64,000 bases of DNA from Paludibacterium purpuratum (lineage in GTDB: Bacteria > Pseudomonadota > Gammaproteobacteria > Burkholderiales > Chromobacteriaceae): contig NZ_SNZP01000010.1 in NCBI RefSeq assembly GCF_004363805.1, positions 1-64,000 on the forward strand. The letters run 5' to 3'. Position numbers and translations under genes: made by a program. The notes beneath the pieces were generated by a model. It made no database searches and was not told where the DNA came from. It was given only the letters and a program-made list of their open reading frames with translations. This document shows, piece after piece, positions 15,799 through 25,762 of the stretch (position 1 is its first letter; the number at the start of each line of letters is the position of its first letter).

Positions 15799-17839
15799 GA
15801 GCTTGGCGCTCCTGCGGGGGCGCCAGGATGTGGTGCTGGCCGCCGTGCTGTTGCTGGCGATCTTCATGATGATCCTGCCGCTGCCGACACTGCTGGTCGA
15901 TGTGCTGATTGCCGTCAACCTGGGCTTGTCGATCCTGCTGTTGATGATGTCGGTGCACCTGCGCGAACCGATGGAGTTCTCCGCCTTCCCCGCGGTGTTG
16001 TTGATCACCACCCTCTATCGGTTGGCGCTGACGATCAGCACCAGCCGCCTGATTCTGCTGCAGCACGACGCCGGCGATATCGTGCAGACCTTCGGCGAAT
16101 TCGCCATCGGCGGCAATCTCGCGGTGGGGTTGATCGTGTTCGCCATCATTACCGTGGTGCAGTTCATCGTGATCACCAAGGGGTCGGAACGGGTGGCCGA
16201 GGTCTGCGCCCGTTTCTCGCTCGACGCCATGCCGGGCAAGCAGATGAGTATCGACGGCGACTTGCGCAACGGCTCGATCGACGCCGCCGAGGCTCGACGC
16301 CTGCGCTCGATGGTACAGAAGGAAAGCCAGCTGTACGGCGCGATGGATGGCGCGATGAAGTTCGTCAAGGGCGACGCCATCGCCGGCATTATCGTGATCC
16401 TGGTGAACATCTTCGGCGGCATCGCCGTCGGCGTTTTCATGCAAGGGATGAGTGCCGGCGAGGCCGCCGCCACCTACGCCATCCTGTCGGTCGGCGACGG
16501 TCTGATCGCCCAGATCCCCGCACTGCTGATTTCCATTGCCGCCGGCATCATCGTGACCCGTGTGCCCGGCGAGACGCGCCGCAATCTGGCCGCCGAGCTG
16601 TCGAGCCAGGTGACGCGCCATCCCGGTGCCTTGTGGCTGGTGGCGGCCGTGTTGGCGCTCTTCGCTTGCTTGCCGGGTTTTCCGGCGCTGGTGTTTGTAC
16701 CGTTGGCCGTCATGGTGGCGGGCGGTGCGTTTTGGCTGCAACGCCACCCGCAAGACGCGCAGGGCGAAGGAAAAACGACCGCCGCCGGCCAGCGCGGCGG
16801 CGACGAAACGGTGGAGCGCGAGCTCTCCATCGGCGCCGTGCCTTTGCTGTTACGGGTTGCGCCGGATCTGGCGCGCACCGGGCAACTGGAAAAGATGCTG
16901 CAAGCCCTGCGATTGGAGCGCTTCGAGTTAACGGGTCTGCCGCTACCCGAGGTGGTGCTGCAGGTCGATGCCTCTCTGTCCGCCGGTCAACTGGATTTTC
17001 TGCTGTTCCACGAGTCGATTCTGGCACTGACCCTGCGCCCGTTGGCGATGGTCGACCCGATGGCCGCGCCGTTGCCGCAGGCGGTCGCTCAAGACCCCTT
17101 GCCGTTTGGCGGCATGAGCGTGCAGTGGGTGGCGGCCGAGATGGCGCCGCTGTTAGCGGATCTGGGGGTGCGCTTGTTTCAGGGCGCGGAGCGCATCCGC
17201 CATTTACTGATCTTGCTGTTGGAGCGCCATAGCGCCGAGTTGATCGGGGTTCAGGAGACCCGCTTCCTGATGGACAAAATGGAGCTGCGTTATGGCGAAC
17301 TGGTGAAGGAGCTGCAGCGTCAGTTGCCGGTGATGCGGGTGGCGGATGTATTGCGCAGGCTGGTGGCCGAGGGCATTGCGATCCGCGATCTGCGCGCGGT
17401 ATTCCAGGCGCTGGTCGAGTGGGCGCCGGTCGAGAAGGACCCGGTGATGCTGGCCGAGTATGCGCGCCTGGCGCTCGGACGCCATATCCTGGGCCGCTAT
17501 CGTGGCGGGCTGGTGTGGCTCAACGCCTGGCTGGTGGGCGCCGAGATCGAGGAGCGGTTGCGCGAATCGATCCGCCAGACCTCGGCCGGCTCGTATTCGG
17601 CGCTGTCGCCCGAGGAGAACGAGCAAATCGTGGCGGCCATCCGCGCCGCGCTGGCGCGCGACCGGCCGGCCGGCGCGGTGCTGGTCACCGCCATCGACGT
17701 GCGCCGCTTCGTGCGCAAATTGATCGAGCGCGAGCTGTTCGACTTGCCGGTGCTGTCGTTCCAGGAGGTGGGCAATGAAGTGGAGCTCAAGGTTCTGGGC
17801 CATATCGATCTGATGGTCGACGACCATGCGCTTGCCTGA
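15782..17839 (+). CDS. sctV: T3SS major export gate protein SctV
   Basis: The product is 685 residues (SsaV 681). The N-terminal part has about eight membrane helices with the FHIPEP-family core (REPMEFSAFPAVLLITTLYRLALTISTSRLIL, and the FHIPEP loop GSERVAEVCARFSLDAMPGKQMSIDGDLR). The C-terminal cytoplasmic domain from about residue 350 forms the nonameric ring that binds chaperone-substrate pairs and the gatekeeper. It overlaps sctN by 14 bases. Confidence 0.97.
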   Translation: MGWVNKSLALLRGRQDVVLAAVLLLAIFMMILPLPTLLVDVLIAVNLGLSILLLMMSVHLREPMEFSAFPAVLLITTLYRLALTISTSRLILLQHDAGDIVQTFGEFAIGGNLAVGLIVFAIITVVQFIVITKGSERVAEVCARFSLDAMPGKQMSIDGDLRNGSIDAAEARRLRSMVQKESQLYGAMDGAMKFVKGDAIAGIIVILVNIFGGIAVGVFMQGMSAGEAAATYAILSVGDGLIAQIPALLISIAAGIIVTRVPGETRRNLAAELSSQVTRHPGALWLVAAVLALFACLPGFPALVFVPLAVMVAGGAFWLQRHPQDAQGEGKTTAAGQRGGDETVERELSIGAVPLLLRVAPDLARTGQLEKMLQALRLERFELTGLPLPEVVLQVDASLSAGQLDFLLFHESILALTLRPLAMVDPMAAPLPQAVAQDPLPFGGMSVQWVAAEMAPLLADLGVRLFQGAERIRHLLILLLERHSAELIGVQETRFLMDKMELRYGELVKELQRQLPVMRVADVLRRLVAEGIAIRDLRAVFQALVEWAPVEKDPVMLAEYARLALGRHILGRYRGGLVWLNAWLVGAEIEERLRESIRQTSAGSYSALSPEENEQIVAAIRAALARDRPAGAVLVTAIDVRRFVRKLIERELFDLPVLSFQEVGNEVELKVLGHIDLMVDDHALA

Positions 17840-19142
17840 CGTGCCGGCCATCGTGGCGGCCATGGCGCCGCCGGCGATCGACCTGGGGCGTGCCGAGGTG
17901 CAGGAAGGGCGCGTGAGCGAGGTTCGACCGACGCTGTTGCGCGCCCATCTACCGCAGGCGGGCTTGGGCGAGTTGTGCGAGTTGGCGGGGGGCGGTCTTG
18001 CCGAAGTGATCGGTTTGGCGGCAGGGGACGCCCTGTTGTCGCCCTACCGCGAGCCGGTCGGCGTGCGGGTGGGATCCTTTGTCCGCCCCTGCGGTGCCAG
18101 AGCCCAGATCGGCGTCGGCCCGGCGCTGCTCGGGCGTGTGCTCGACGCGCTCGGCCGGCCGTGCGACGGACTGCCCGCACCGCGGGTCGAGTCGCGGCGC
18201 AGTGTGGATACCGATGCGCCCGACCCGATGCGCCGGCTGGCCATCGACCGTTGCCTGCCCATGGGCGTGCGCGCCATCGACACCACGCTGACGGTGGGGC
18301 TTGGGCAGCGGCTGGGCATTTTCGCGCCAGCGGGGTGCGGCAAGAGCACGCTGCTGGCCATGCTGTGTGCCGGCAGCCGCGCCGATGTGGTGGTGCTGTC
18401 GTTGATCGGCGAACGGGGCCGCGAGGTGCGCGAATTCCTGGAGCAGGTCCTGACGCCGGCTGCGCGGGCGAAGAGCGTGGTGGTGGTGGCGACCTCGGAT
18501 CGGCCGGCGCTGGAGCGGCTGAAGGCGGCAGCGACCGCCACCACGATTGCCGAGTACTTCCGCGATCAGGGATGCAATGTGCTGCTGCTGGTCGATTCGT
18601 TGACGCGTTATGCGCGTGCCGTGCGCGAAATCGGCCTGGCGGCCGGCGAGCCGATGGTCGGCGGCGGTTACCCGCCCAGCCTGTATGCGCAGTTGCCTAG
18701 GTTGTTGGAAAGGGCCGGGCGCGGCGAAACCGGCAGTATCACGGCGTTTTACACCGTGTTGATGGAAGATCGCCACGATCCGCTGGCCGAGGAGGTTCGC
18801 TCCTTGCTCGATGGCCATATCGTCCTGTCGCGCAAGCTGGCCGAGGCCAACCACTATCCGGCAATCGATGTATTGGCCAGTATCAGCCGGGTGATGCACC
18901 AAGTGGCCGAGCCGGCGCATCGCGCCGCCGCCGGCCGCTTGCGTCAACTGTTGGCGACGTGGAACGAGGTCGAGCTGTTGCTGCGCGTCGGCGAGTATCA
19001 GCCCGGTCAGGATGCCGAAACCGACGAGGCGATCGACCGGCGTGCCAAGCTCAATGCCTTGCTGCGGCAGCCGGTGGATCAGTACTGCGACTTCGCCGAC
19101 GCGCTGGCGCAATTGGCGCAGTCGGTGGGCGTGCCATGCTGA
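17826..19142 (+). CDS. sctN: T3SS ATPase SctN
   Basis: The product is 438 residues (SsaN 433). A FliI/F1-beta-type ATPase: Walker A APAGCGKSTLL near residues 165-175, Walker B VLLLVDSLTRYARA near residue 255, and the FliI-type GEPMVGGGYPPSLYAQLPRLLERAGR. It strips chaperones from substrates and unfolds them at the export gate. It is tied to stator SctL and stalk SctO. The last bases overlap the sctO start. Confidence 0.97.
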   Translation: MRLPDVPAIVAAMAPPAIDLGRAEVQEGRVSEVRPTLLRAHLPQAGLGELCELAGGGLAEVIGLAAGDALLSPYREPVGVRVGSFVRPCGARAQIGVGPALLGRVLDALGRPCDGLPAPRVESRRSVDTDAPDPMRRLAIDRCLPMGVRAIDTTLTVGLGQRLGIFAPAGCGKSTLLAMLCAGSRADVVVLSLIGERGREVREFLEQVLTPAARAKSVVVVATSDRPALERLKAAATATTIAEYFRDQGCNVLLLVDSLTRYARAVREIGLAAGEPMVGGGYPPSLYAQLPRLLERAGRGETGSITAFYTVLMEDRHDPLAEEVRSLLDGHIVLSRKLAEANHYPAIDVLASISRVMHQVAEPAHRAAAGRLRQLLATWNEVELLLRVGEYQPGQDAETDEAIDRRAKLNALLRQPVDQYCDFADALAQLAQSVGVPC

Positions 19143-19504
19143 GCACCCTTGTGGCCATCAAGGCGCGGCGCGCGAGCCGGCTACGGGCAAAGCTTGCGCG
19201 TTTGGCGCTCGAAGCGGCCGAGCTCATGGCGCGTCGCGACGAGGTGCAGCGGCAGCGCGCGGCGTTGCGGCTGCAGCGGCAAGCCCTGTTGCACGAGAGC
19301 GGTGTGCTGAGCCAGCGCGACTTGGCTGCACTACGTACTCGCCTAGACCGCCAACGGCAATCGGAGCGCGCGCTCTTGGGCGAACTGCGGTCGCTGGCCG
19401 AGGCGCGGTGCGAACTGGATGTCATGCGCGACGCGCTGTCCGAGCAATTGCGCCGGCTGCTGCGGACGCAGGAGAAACTGTCGATGATGATGGAGCTGCT
19501 GTGA
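19136..19504 (+). CDS. sctO: T3SS ATPase central stalk SctO
   Basis: The product has 122 residues, almost wholly an Arg/Leu/Ala-rich antiparallel coiled coil (KARRASRLRAKLARLALEAAELMARRDEVQRQRAALRLQRQ), as in the YscO/FliJ/SsaO family (about 125 residues). It links SctN to SctV. The ATG at 19136 overlaps the sctN stop; position between sctN and sctP is the standard one. Confidence 0.88.
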   Translation: MLSTLVAIKARRASRLRAKLARLALEAAELMARRDEVQRQRAALRLQRQALLHESGVLSQRDLAALRTRLDRQRQSERALLGELRSLAEARCELDVMRDALSEQLRRLLRTQEKLSMMMELL

Positions 19505-19920
19505 AAACGACTCTGGGCCCCAAGGCGTTTGCCTTTCCCGCCGCGGACGACGAGCACGAAACGCACCAGGCGCCGCCGGACGCCATGGCGACACGTTTTA
19601 CCGCGCTGATGGCCGAGCCATCGGTCGACGATGTCGCGCACGCACCGTCCTCGGCCGCCTCGCCGCCTCTCGGATCGGGCCGGCCGCCATGCCAGATCGA
19701 GAGCGCACAGTCTTTGGTATTGCGAGTGAGCAATGGCCCGATGGCGGGCATGCAATTGCGCGTCTTCTGGCGCGACGGGCGGCTGGAGATTCGCTTCAAT
19801 CCGACCGACCCGGCGCTCTCGCGACAACTCGATGAGCAAGACGCCGAGCTTGGCGCGGCATTGAGCCAGGTGTTGGGTGTGACGGTGCGGGTGGGGGCGG
19901 AGCGCGATGGCGCTGCATGA
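19501..19920 (+). CDS. sctP: T3SS needle-length/substrate-switch protein SctP
   Basis: The product is 139 residues (SsaP about 124) with a GTG start overlapping the sctO stop (GTGA). The first half is low-complexity and disordered; the second (SLVLRVSNGPMAGMQLRVFWRDGRLEIRF) fits the compact C-terminal T3S4-type domain that contacts SctU. It is a short member of a family whose length varies with needle length. The assignment leans on gene order. Confidence 0.72.
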   Translation: MKTTLGPKAFAFPAADDEHETHQAPPDAMATRFTALMAEPSVDDVAHAPSSAASPPLGSGRPPCQIESAQSLVLRVSNGPMAGMQLRVFWRDGRLEIRFNPTDPALSRQLDEQDAELGAALSQVLGVTVRVGAERDGAA

Positions 19921-20776
19921 CGATCCGACGCTCGACCTGTTTCTGCTCAGCCGCATCGGGGCGTCCGCCTTCAGCGATGAGACCCGGGTGACCGCCCGCC
20001 GTGCGCAACCGTCCGGCAGCGGCGTGCGCATCGACGCACAGTGCGACGGTGCGGCGCTGGCTTTCTGGGTGGCAGAAGCGGATTGGTGCGCCTGGCTTGC
20101 GCCGCATTGGCCCGTGCCGGCGTTGGCGGCGCTGGATAAGGCCTTATGGCCGCTGGCGGCGGGCATCACCTTGACGCCGCTTGAGCGCTTATTGACGGCC
20201 GCCGGTTTGGCCCCATGCCAGGCCGCCCGGCTGACCCCCGCCGAGGCGCCGACGGTGCGCAGCTGGTGCCTGCTGTGCGAAGACGAGGCGCGACGGCTGC
20301 CGCTCTATGTGCAGACCGCGCCGTCCGATTGGCTCGCGGGCTTGCTGCAAATGCTGCGCCCGGACGACTCGGCGATGTTGACCGTGCCGCTGGGGCTTGG
20401 CTGGTGCATGGCGTCGGACGGGTTGGCCTTGGGCGATGCACTGCCGGTGCTGGGGGCGGGGGACGCGCTGGATCGGTTCTGGCTGCATCCGGCGCTGGCG
20501 CCTGGCCGGATTCGACTATCGAGCGCCACGGCGGCGCAAATCGATGAGCCGCTGGCTCAGCCGACCGGCTTGGTGGGCGCCTGGTCGGTCGAGGTCGCGG
20601 CACTGCGGGCGGCAACCCACCAACTCTGGCCCTGGCAGCCGGGTGCGGCGGTGGATGTCCAGGTGATGACGCATCCGTTGGCACGGTTGGTGTCGGCGGG
20701 CCGGACGCAGGCATTGGGTACGCTGCTGCGCCTGACGGACGGCTGGGCGGTACGTATCGAGCGACTACGGCCGTAG
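19907..20776 (+). CDS. sctQ: T3SS sorting-platform C-ring protein SctQ
   Basis: The product is 289 residues (SsaQ 322). The N-terminal two-thirds is weakly conserved; the last 65 residues read as a divergent SpoA domain (PGAAVDVQVMTHPLARLVSAGRTQALGTLLRLTDGWAVRIERL). SctQ makes the cytoplasmic pods that load substrates. Many family members also yield a C-terminal fragment from an internal start; none is clear here. It overlaps sctP by 14 bases and closes the forward block. Confidence 0.85.
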   Translation: MALHDDPTLDLFLLSRIGASAFSDETRVTARRAQPSGSGVRIDAQCDGAALAFWVAEADWCAWLAPHWPVPALAALDKALWPLAAGITLTPLERLLTAAGLAPCQAARLTPAEAPTVRSWCLLCEDEARRLPLYVQTAPSDWLAGLLQMLRPDDSAMLTVPLGLGWCMASDGLALGDALPVLGAGDALDRFWLHPALAPGRIRLSSATAAQIDEPLAQPTGLVGAWSVEVAALRAATHQLWPWQPGAAVDVQVMTHPLARLVSAGRTQALGTLLRLTDGWAVRIERLRP

Positions 20777-20800
20777 GGTGCGTTCGCGAAGCAACGCACC
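20777..20800. terminator. hairpin between sctQ and the convergent gene
   Basis: GGTGCGTT and AACGCACC form a perfect 8-bp stem around CGCGAAGC, between the ends of two convergent genes. There is no T-run. It resembles a widespread bacterial REP-type repeat, and may act as a two-way transcription stop. Confidence 0.5.
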
Positions 20801-20821
20801 GACCTCCATGGCGAAGGGGGC

Positions 20822-22072
20822 CTACGCGCCGGGGGGCAGCAGGCGGGCGTTGGAGAGCGAGGCGACTTCGGGGTGATCGGGCTCGATTTGTCCTTCGTCG
20901 TCGGCCAGTCGCAAGGGGAGGCGGGCCAGGTCGGCCATGACGTCGCCTTCCTTGCCGATTTCCGGGTCGCCGAGCAAGGCCAGCAGCGAGAGGCGGTAAG
21001 CGGTTTCGTTATACGTGTCGGCCAACACGGCCGCCGTCAGCGGCGTGGCCTGGCGCAATCCCGCCAGCGTTTCGTATAACGCCTCGGCAGCTTCCAGCCG
21101 CTCGATTTCCACCTCGGTCGATTCGGGCGCCGCCGCCGCATTAGGCAAAGCGGCATCGCGCTCGCGCGCCCGTTCGCGCGCCAAGAGTTCGAATTCGGCC
21201 ACATCGGCCATCTCGGGCGTCGACAGGAACGCCGGTTCCAAGCAGAAAGCCAGGCGGTCGGCCAGTAGCGCGGCCAGTTTATCGGCCGACAGGTGGCGCA
21301 AGTAATCGGCGAGGTCGGTGGAGGTCAGGCCGGACGCGCCCAGGTGGACGCGCTGGGCGGCCAATTGTGCCAAGCGCCGTTCGAAGGTGCCCGCCAGCGC
21401 CAGCATGCGGCTTTGCGCCAGCGCGATGGCTTGTGCCTGGTTGAGCGTGGCCAGCGACAGATCGTCGCCGGCGGTCAGCGTGCGCACCACCTCGGTCGAT
21501 TTGCCCACCCAGCGCCACACGGCTTCCAGGCGGTGCTGCGCGGCGCGGATGCGGAATTCCGATTGCGACTCCAGCGCTTCCTCGAACTCGGCATACAGCT
21601 CGTTGAGTCGGGCCAGCAGGTGCTTGAGCGCCTCATCCGATACCTGGCCCACGGCTTGCCCTGCGGCGACCTGGCTGGTCAGATAGCCCAGTTCGACGTC
21701 GTCGCCGGCGAAATCGATCATGGTCGATAGCGCGGCCAGTGCCACGCGCGCGCCTTCGGAGAGTTGGTACAGCCCGGTGTCGGATTGCCAGATCAGCAGC
21801 TCGCCTTCGCGCAGGCGCTTGAGAATGGTGTCGAGCTTGACCGGCTGCAAGTAGGCGAACCGCTGGGCCAGTTCCTGCGGACTCCAGAACGGCGTATCGG
21901 TCTGGGCGCCGAGTTCGCGCAGCACCAATAGGCGCATCAGCACTTCCTCGTCGCCCCCGCGGAACAGGGTGATGAAGACCGATAGATAGGGCCAGGCGCC
22001 GGTCAGGCGCGTGACCGTCGCCAGTTCGGCGGGTGCGATACCCGCCTGAAAAAACGCTTCCAGGGAATCCAC
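20822..22072 (-). CDS. unassigned winged-helix and helical protein downstream of obgE; possible kleisin-like (MksF/JetA-type) subunit
   Basis: The predicted product is about 416 residues. Residues about 50-125 look like a winged helix (SPQELAQRFAYLQPVKLDTILKRLREGELLIWQSDTGLYQLSE); from 140 to 320 there are long amphipathic helices that could form a four-helix bundle (ARLNELYAEFEEALESQSEFRIRAAQHRLEAVWRWV). This layout resembles the N-terminus of MukF/MksF-type kleisins, and an MksE/MksB-like pair lies at 61 kb. That link is inference only. A GTG at 22072 is used; a TTG at 22093 would overlap obgE by 11 bases. It is probably cotranscribed with obgE. Confidence 0.4.
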   Translation of the reverse strand: MDSLEAFFQAGIAPAELATVTRLTGAWPYLSVFITLFRGGDEEVLMRLLVLRELGAQTDTPFWSPQELAQRFAYLQPVKLDTILKRLREGELLIWQSDTGLYQLSEGARVALAALSTMIDFAGDDVELGYLTSQVAAGQAVGQVSDEALKHLLARLNELYAEFEEALESQSEFRIRAAQHRLEAVWRWVGKSTEVVRTLTAGDDLSLATLNQAQAIALAQSRMLALAGTFERRLAQLAAQRVHLGASGLTSTDLADYLRHLSADKLAALLADRLAFCLEPAFLSTPEMADVAEFELLARERARERDAALPNAAAAPESTEVEIERLEAAEALYETLAGLRQATPLTAAVLADTYNETAYRLSLLALLGDPEIGKEGDVMADLARLPLRLADDEGQIEPDHPEVASLSNARLLPPGA

Positions 22073-22082
22073 GCAGCGTCCG

Positions 22083-23297
<1,215 letters not shown>

Positions 23298-23303
23298 CTA
23301 TGA

Positions 23304-23335
23304 AAAAAGCCCTATCACCAAGGATAGGGCTTTTT
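23304..23335 (-). terminator. Rho-independent terminator after rplU-rpmA
   Basis: AAAAAGCCCTATC and GATAGGGCTTTTT form a 13-bp stem with a six-base loop, between rpmA and obgE. The T-run on the minus strand fits termination after rpmA; obgE would be read through or have its own promoter. Confidence 0.85.
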
Positions 23336-23373
23336 CAGGGGGGCTCAAGCGCTTCCCCTGCCGGTCGCGACGA

Positions 23374-23649
23374 TTACTCGCCTTCGACACCGGTGTACGG
23401 AACCACGGTCACGTACTTGCGTTGCTGTGCACCCTTAACGGTGAACTGAACGTAGCCGTCAACCTTGGCGAACAGCGTGTGATCCTTGCCGCAACCGACG
23501 TTTTCACCTGCGTGGAAACGGGTGCCGCGCTGACGCACGATGATGGAACCGGCCGGAATCAGTTCGCTGCCGTATACCTTCACGCCCAGGCGTTTGGATT
23601 CGGAATCGCGACCGTTGCGGGAGCTACCGCCTGCTTTTTTATGTGCCAT
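23374..23649 (-). CDS. rpmA: 50S ribosomal protein L27
   Basis: The product has 91 residues, starting [24 protein letters not shown], which is the highly conserved N-terminus reaching into the peptidyl-transferase centre. GAGTAA-type sequence precedes it. It lies 13 bases downstream of rplU in the conserved operon. Confidence 0.98.
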   Translation of the reverse strand: MAHKKAGGSSRNGRDSESKRLGVKVYGSELIPAGSIIVRQRGTRFHAGENVGCGKDHTLFAKVDGYVQFTVKGAQQRKYVTVVPYTGVEGE

Positions 23650-23662
23650 GACTGTTTACTCC

Positions 23663-23974
23663 TTACTTGGCAATCGCGTCGATACGGATTTCGGTGTAGT
23701 TCTGACGATGACCCTGATGCTTCTGGTAGTGCTTGCGACGACGCATCTTGAAGATGCGGATCTTTTCGCCGCGACCGTGAGCAACGACAGTTGCCGTAAC
23801 GGTAGCGCCAGCGATGCGGGGGGTCCCTACGGTAACCTGATCACCGTCAGCAACCATCAATACTTCTTCAAGTACGATCTGGCTGTCGATGTCTGCAGGT
23901 ATCTGTTCTACTTTGAGTTTTTCGCCAACGGCAACTTTGTATTGTTTGCCGCCAGTTTTTACGACCGCATACAT
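23663..23974 (-). CDS. rplU: 50S ribosomal protein L21
   Basis: The product has 103 residues with the L21 pattern: [25 protein letters not shown] at the start and [24 protein letters not shown] at the end. It is a 23S rRNA-binding protein of the large subunit. First gene of the rplU-rpmA-obgE group, divergent from ispB. Confidence 0.98.
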   Translation of the reverse strand: MYAVVKTGGKQYKVAVGEKLKVEQIPADIDSQIVLEEVLMVADGDQVTVGTPRIAGATVTATVVAHGRGEKIRIFKMRRRKHYQKHQGHRQNYTEIRIDAIAK

Positions 23975-24167
23975 TCGTATAGCTCCTAAAGTTCATATCT
24001 ACCCGCCAAAAAGACGGGAAGCCGGTCATTCTATTCGGGCGATTGCAAACTTGTCAAATATTTCATGAGCTTAGCCTGTCATTCAGTTGGCATGGCGAGT
24101 CCGACGGCTTTTCTGCTAGAATCGAGCGGTTTCCTCGGCATAAACCAATAACTGGCTCATATAAACC

Positions 24168-25139
24168 GTGTCCGTGACCCCGCTTTTCCGTTCCCTGATC
24201 GCCGATGATATGCAAGCGGTCGACCGCGTCATCCGCACGCGCCTGCACTCCGATGTGGTTCTGATCCGCCAAGTATCGGAATACATCATCTCGGCCGGTG
24301 GCAAACGCCTGCGTCCCGCGCTGACCCTGCTGTCCGGTCAGGCCTGCGGCTATCGCGGCGAGCATCTGTTCGAATTGGCCGCCATGGTGGAGTGTATTCA
24401 TACCGCCACGCTGCTGCACGACGACGTGGTGGACGAGTCCGAGCTGCGGCGCGGCCGGGAAACCGCCAACGCGCTGTTCGGCAATGCGGCCAGCGTGCTG
24501 GTGGGCGACTTCCTCTATACCCGCGCCTTCCAGATGATGGTCACCACCGACAATATGCGCATCCTGCAGGTGATGGCCGAGGCCACCAACATCATCGCCG
24601 AGGGCGAGGTACTGCAGTTGCTCAACATCGGCAATGCCGATGTCGACGAGACCGCCTATCTGCAAGTGATCGAATACAAGACGGCCAAGCTGTTCGAGGC
24701 GGCCTGCCGTGTCGGCGCCTTGCTCGCCGGCGCCGATGCCGCCACCGAAACCGCGCTGGCCGACTACGGCCGCTACCTGGGCTGTGCCTTCCAGATCATC
24801 GACGACGTACTCGATTACAGTGGCGATGCCGAAACCATCGGCAAGAGCCTGGGCGACGACCTGGCCGAAGGCAAGCCGACCCTGCCGTTGATCTATACAA
24901 TGAAGCACGGTTCTCCGGAAGAGGCCGAATGCGTGCGGCAGGCGATCACGCATGCCAGTCGCGATCATTTTCAGCAGGTACTGTCTGCGGTACAATCCTG
25001 CGGCGCGCTGGGCTATGCCCACCAAGCGGCGGTACAGGCCTCGCAAAAGGCCATCGCCGCCATCGCCGGTCTACCCGAGTCGGACGCCCTTCGCGCCATG
25101 CGCGAACTGGCCGACTATGCGGTCAATCGGCAATCCTGA
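24168..25139 (+). CDS. ispB: octaprenyl (long-chain polyprenyl) diphosphate synthase
   Basis: The product is 323 residues with GTG start. First aspartate-rich motif LLHDDVVDE near residue 84 with GGKRLRPALTLL upstream, and the second motif FQIIDDVLDYSGD near 211. These bind the Mg-diphosphate of allylic and homoallylic substrates. The product chain feeds ubiquinone/menaquinone side chains. Its location opposite rplU is the usual one in proteobacteria. The chain length cannot be read with certainty. Confidence 0.95.
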   Translation: MSVTPLFRSLIADDMQAVDRVIRTRLHSDVVLIRQVSEYIISAGGKRLRPALTLLSGQACGYRGEHLFELAAMVECIHTATLLHDDVVDESELRRGRETANALFGNAASVLVGDFLYTRAFQMMVTTDNMRILQVMAEATNIIAEGEVLQLLNIGNADVDETAYLQVIEYKTAKLFEAACRVGALLAGADAATETALADYGRYLGCAFQIIDDVLDYSGDAETIGKSLGDDLAEGKPTLPLIYTMKHGSPEEAECVRQAITHASRDHFQQVLSAVQSCGALGYAHQAAVQASQKAIAAIAGLPESDALRAMRELADYAVNRQS

Positions 25140-25144
25140 TACTG

Positions 25145-25219
25145 GTCTCCGTAGTTAAATGGATATAACAGCCCCCTCCTAAGGGGCAGTTACAGGTTCG
25201 ATTCCTGTCGGGGGCGCCA
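25145..25219 (+). tRNA. tRNA-Arg (anticodon CCU)
   Basis: A complete cloverleaf is visible: acceptor GTCTCCG pairs with CGGGGGC, D-arm TAGTTAAATGGATATAAC, anticodon stem GCCCC/GGGGC around loop CTCCTAA (anticodon 25178-25180), T-arm ACAGG-TTCGATT-CCTGT, and an encoded CCA. It reads AGG codons. A copy of its 3' end recurs at 26897, marking it as an integration site. Confidence 0.95.
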
Positions 25220-25237
25220 AACTCTTGTTTCATGGTA
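25197..25237 (+). repeat. attachment-site copy 1 (tRNA 3' end)
   Basis: From TTCGATTCCTGTCG in the T-loop through the CCA and into the flank (CCAAACTCTTGTTTCATGG) the sequence recurs at 26897, with one G fewer in the acceptor run of the second copy. A weaker match continues over about 130 bp, taking in the terminator and TTTTTTGTTGTCTTGGCGTGT. Direct duplication of a tRNA 3' end is the scar left by a tyrosine-integrase element. Confidence 0.75.
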
Positions 25238-25250
25238 TTTCATGAACCAC

Positions 25251-25286
25251 AAAAACCCGTTGAGCGTAAGGCTTTGCGGGTTTTTT
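25251..25286 (+). terminator. terminator after tRNA-Arg
   Basis: AAAAACCCG and CGGGTTTTTT flank a 17-base loop region, followed by a T-run. It is expected to end the tRNA transcript. The equivalent position in the second repeat copy (26951-26986) has lost most of the pairing. Confidence 0.75.
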
Positions 25287-25762
25287 GTTGTCTTGGCGTG
25301 TTGCGCGGAGTTTCTTGATATACCGTCAAGCTTGGCATCATGCCCTCTTAATGACTACCTGGTATGCAACGAGTGTGATAAGGGGGGGCATGATCGTGAA
25401 ACGAAACGCTGTTGGCACGCTGCCGGGGTCGTGGCTTAAAGTGAGAATTCGATGCCTCACCCCGTCAATGGCAGGCTAGAAGCAAAGCCCTAGAAAGCAA
25501 CAGATTCGTGTAAGGTGATTGCGCTATCGTAAAAGGAAAATAATTGTAAAACCGTATGCCTAACTATATTAGTTAAAGTTTTTGATATTACAGGTTGACG
25601 GATGGATAAGTGTGTTGAAAAAAAGCCAGCAATGTTGTTTTTAACAATCTACCGGCTTTTGTTTTTAATGCCCCGCATGACTGAAGGTGTGGTGGCGAGG
25701 AGTGTGTGGTTTAATTTGTGAATGCTTGGTGTTCTTTATTTTGGAAACATAAAATTTTTTAA
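25287..25762. other. AT-rich stretch without clear genes
   Basis: Beyond the tRNA terminator the base composition drops clearly. I see no convincing gene with a ribosome site here; two short open frames near 25240-25480 look fortuitous. The stretch contains the remains of the long repeat up to about 25330 and the terminator at 25616. Confidence 0.5.
25616..25660 (-). terminator. terminator of the AT-rich lipoprotein gene
   Basis: Minus-strand reading gives AAAAGCC, a partly paired interior with TTGTT/AACAA, then GGCTTTTTTT. This is a T-tailed hairpin about 100 bases after the end of the lipoprotein gene, with T-runs on both strands. Confidence 0.6.

Noticed and set aside
15407-16753. 448-codon minus-strand open frame across ssaM-like and sctV
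   Set aside because: Antisense to the strongly conserved FHIPEP domain; no domain of its own.
25240-25479. Short plus-strand open frames after tRNA-Arg
   Set aside because: They run through the tRNA terminator and repeat, have no ribosome site, and are not preserved in the second repeat copy.
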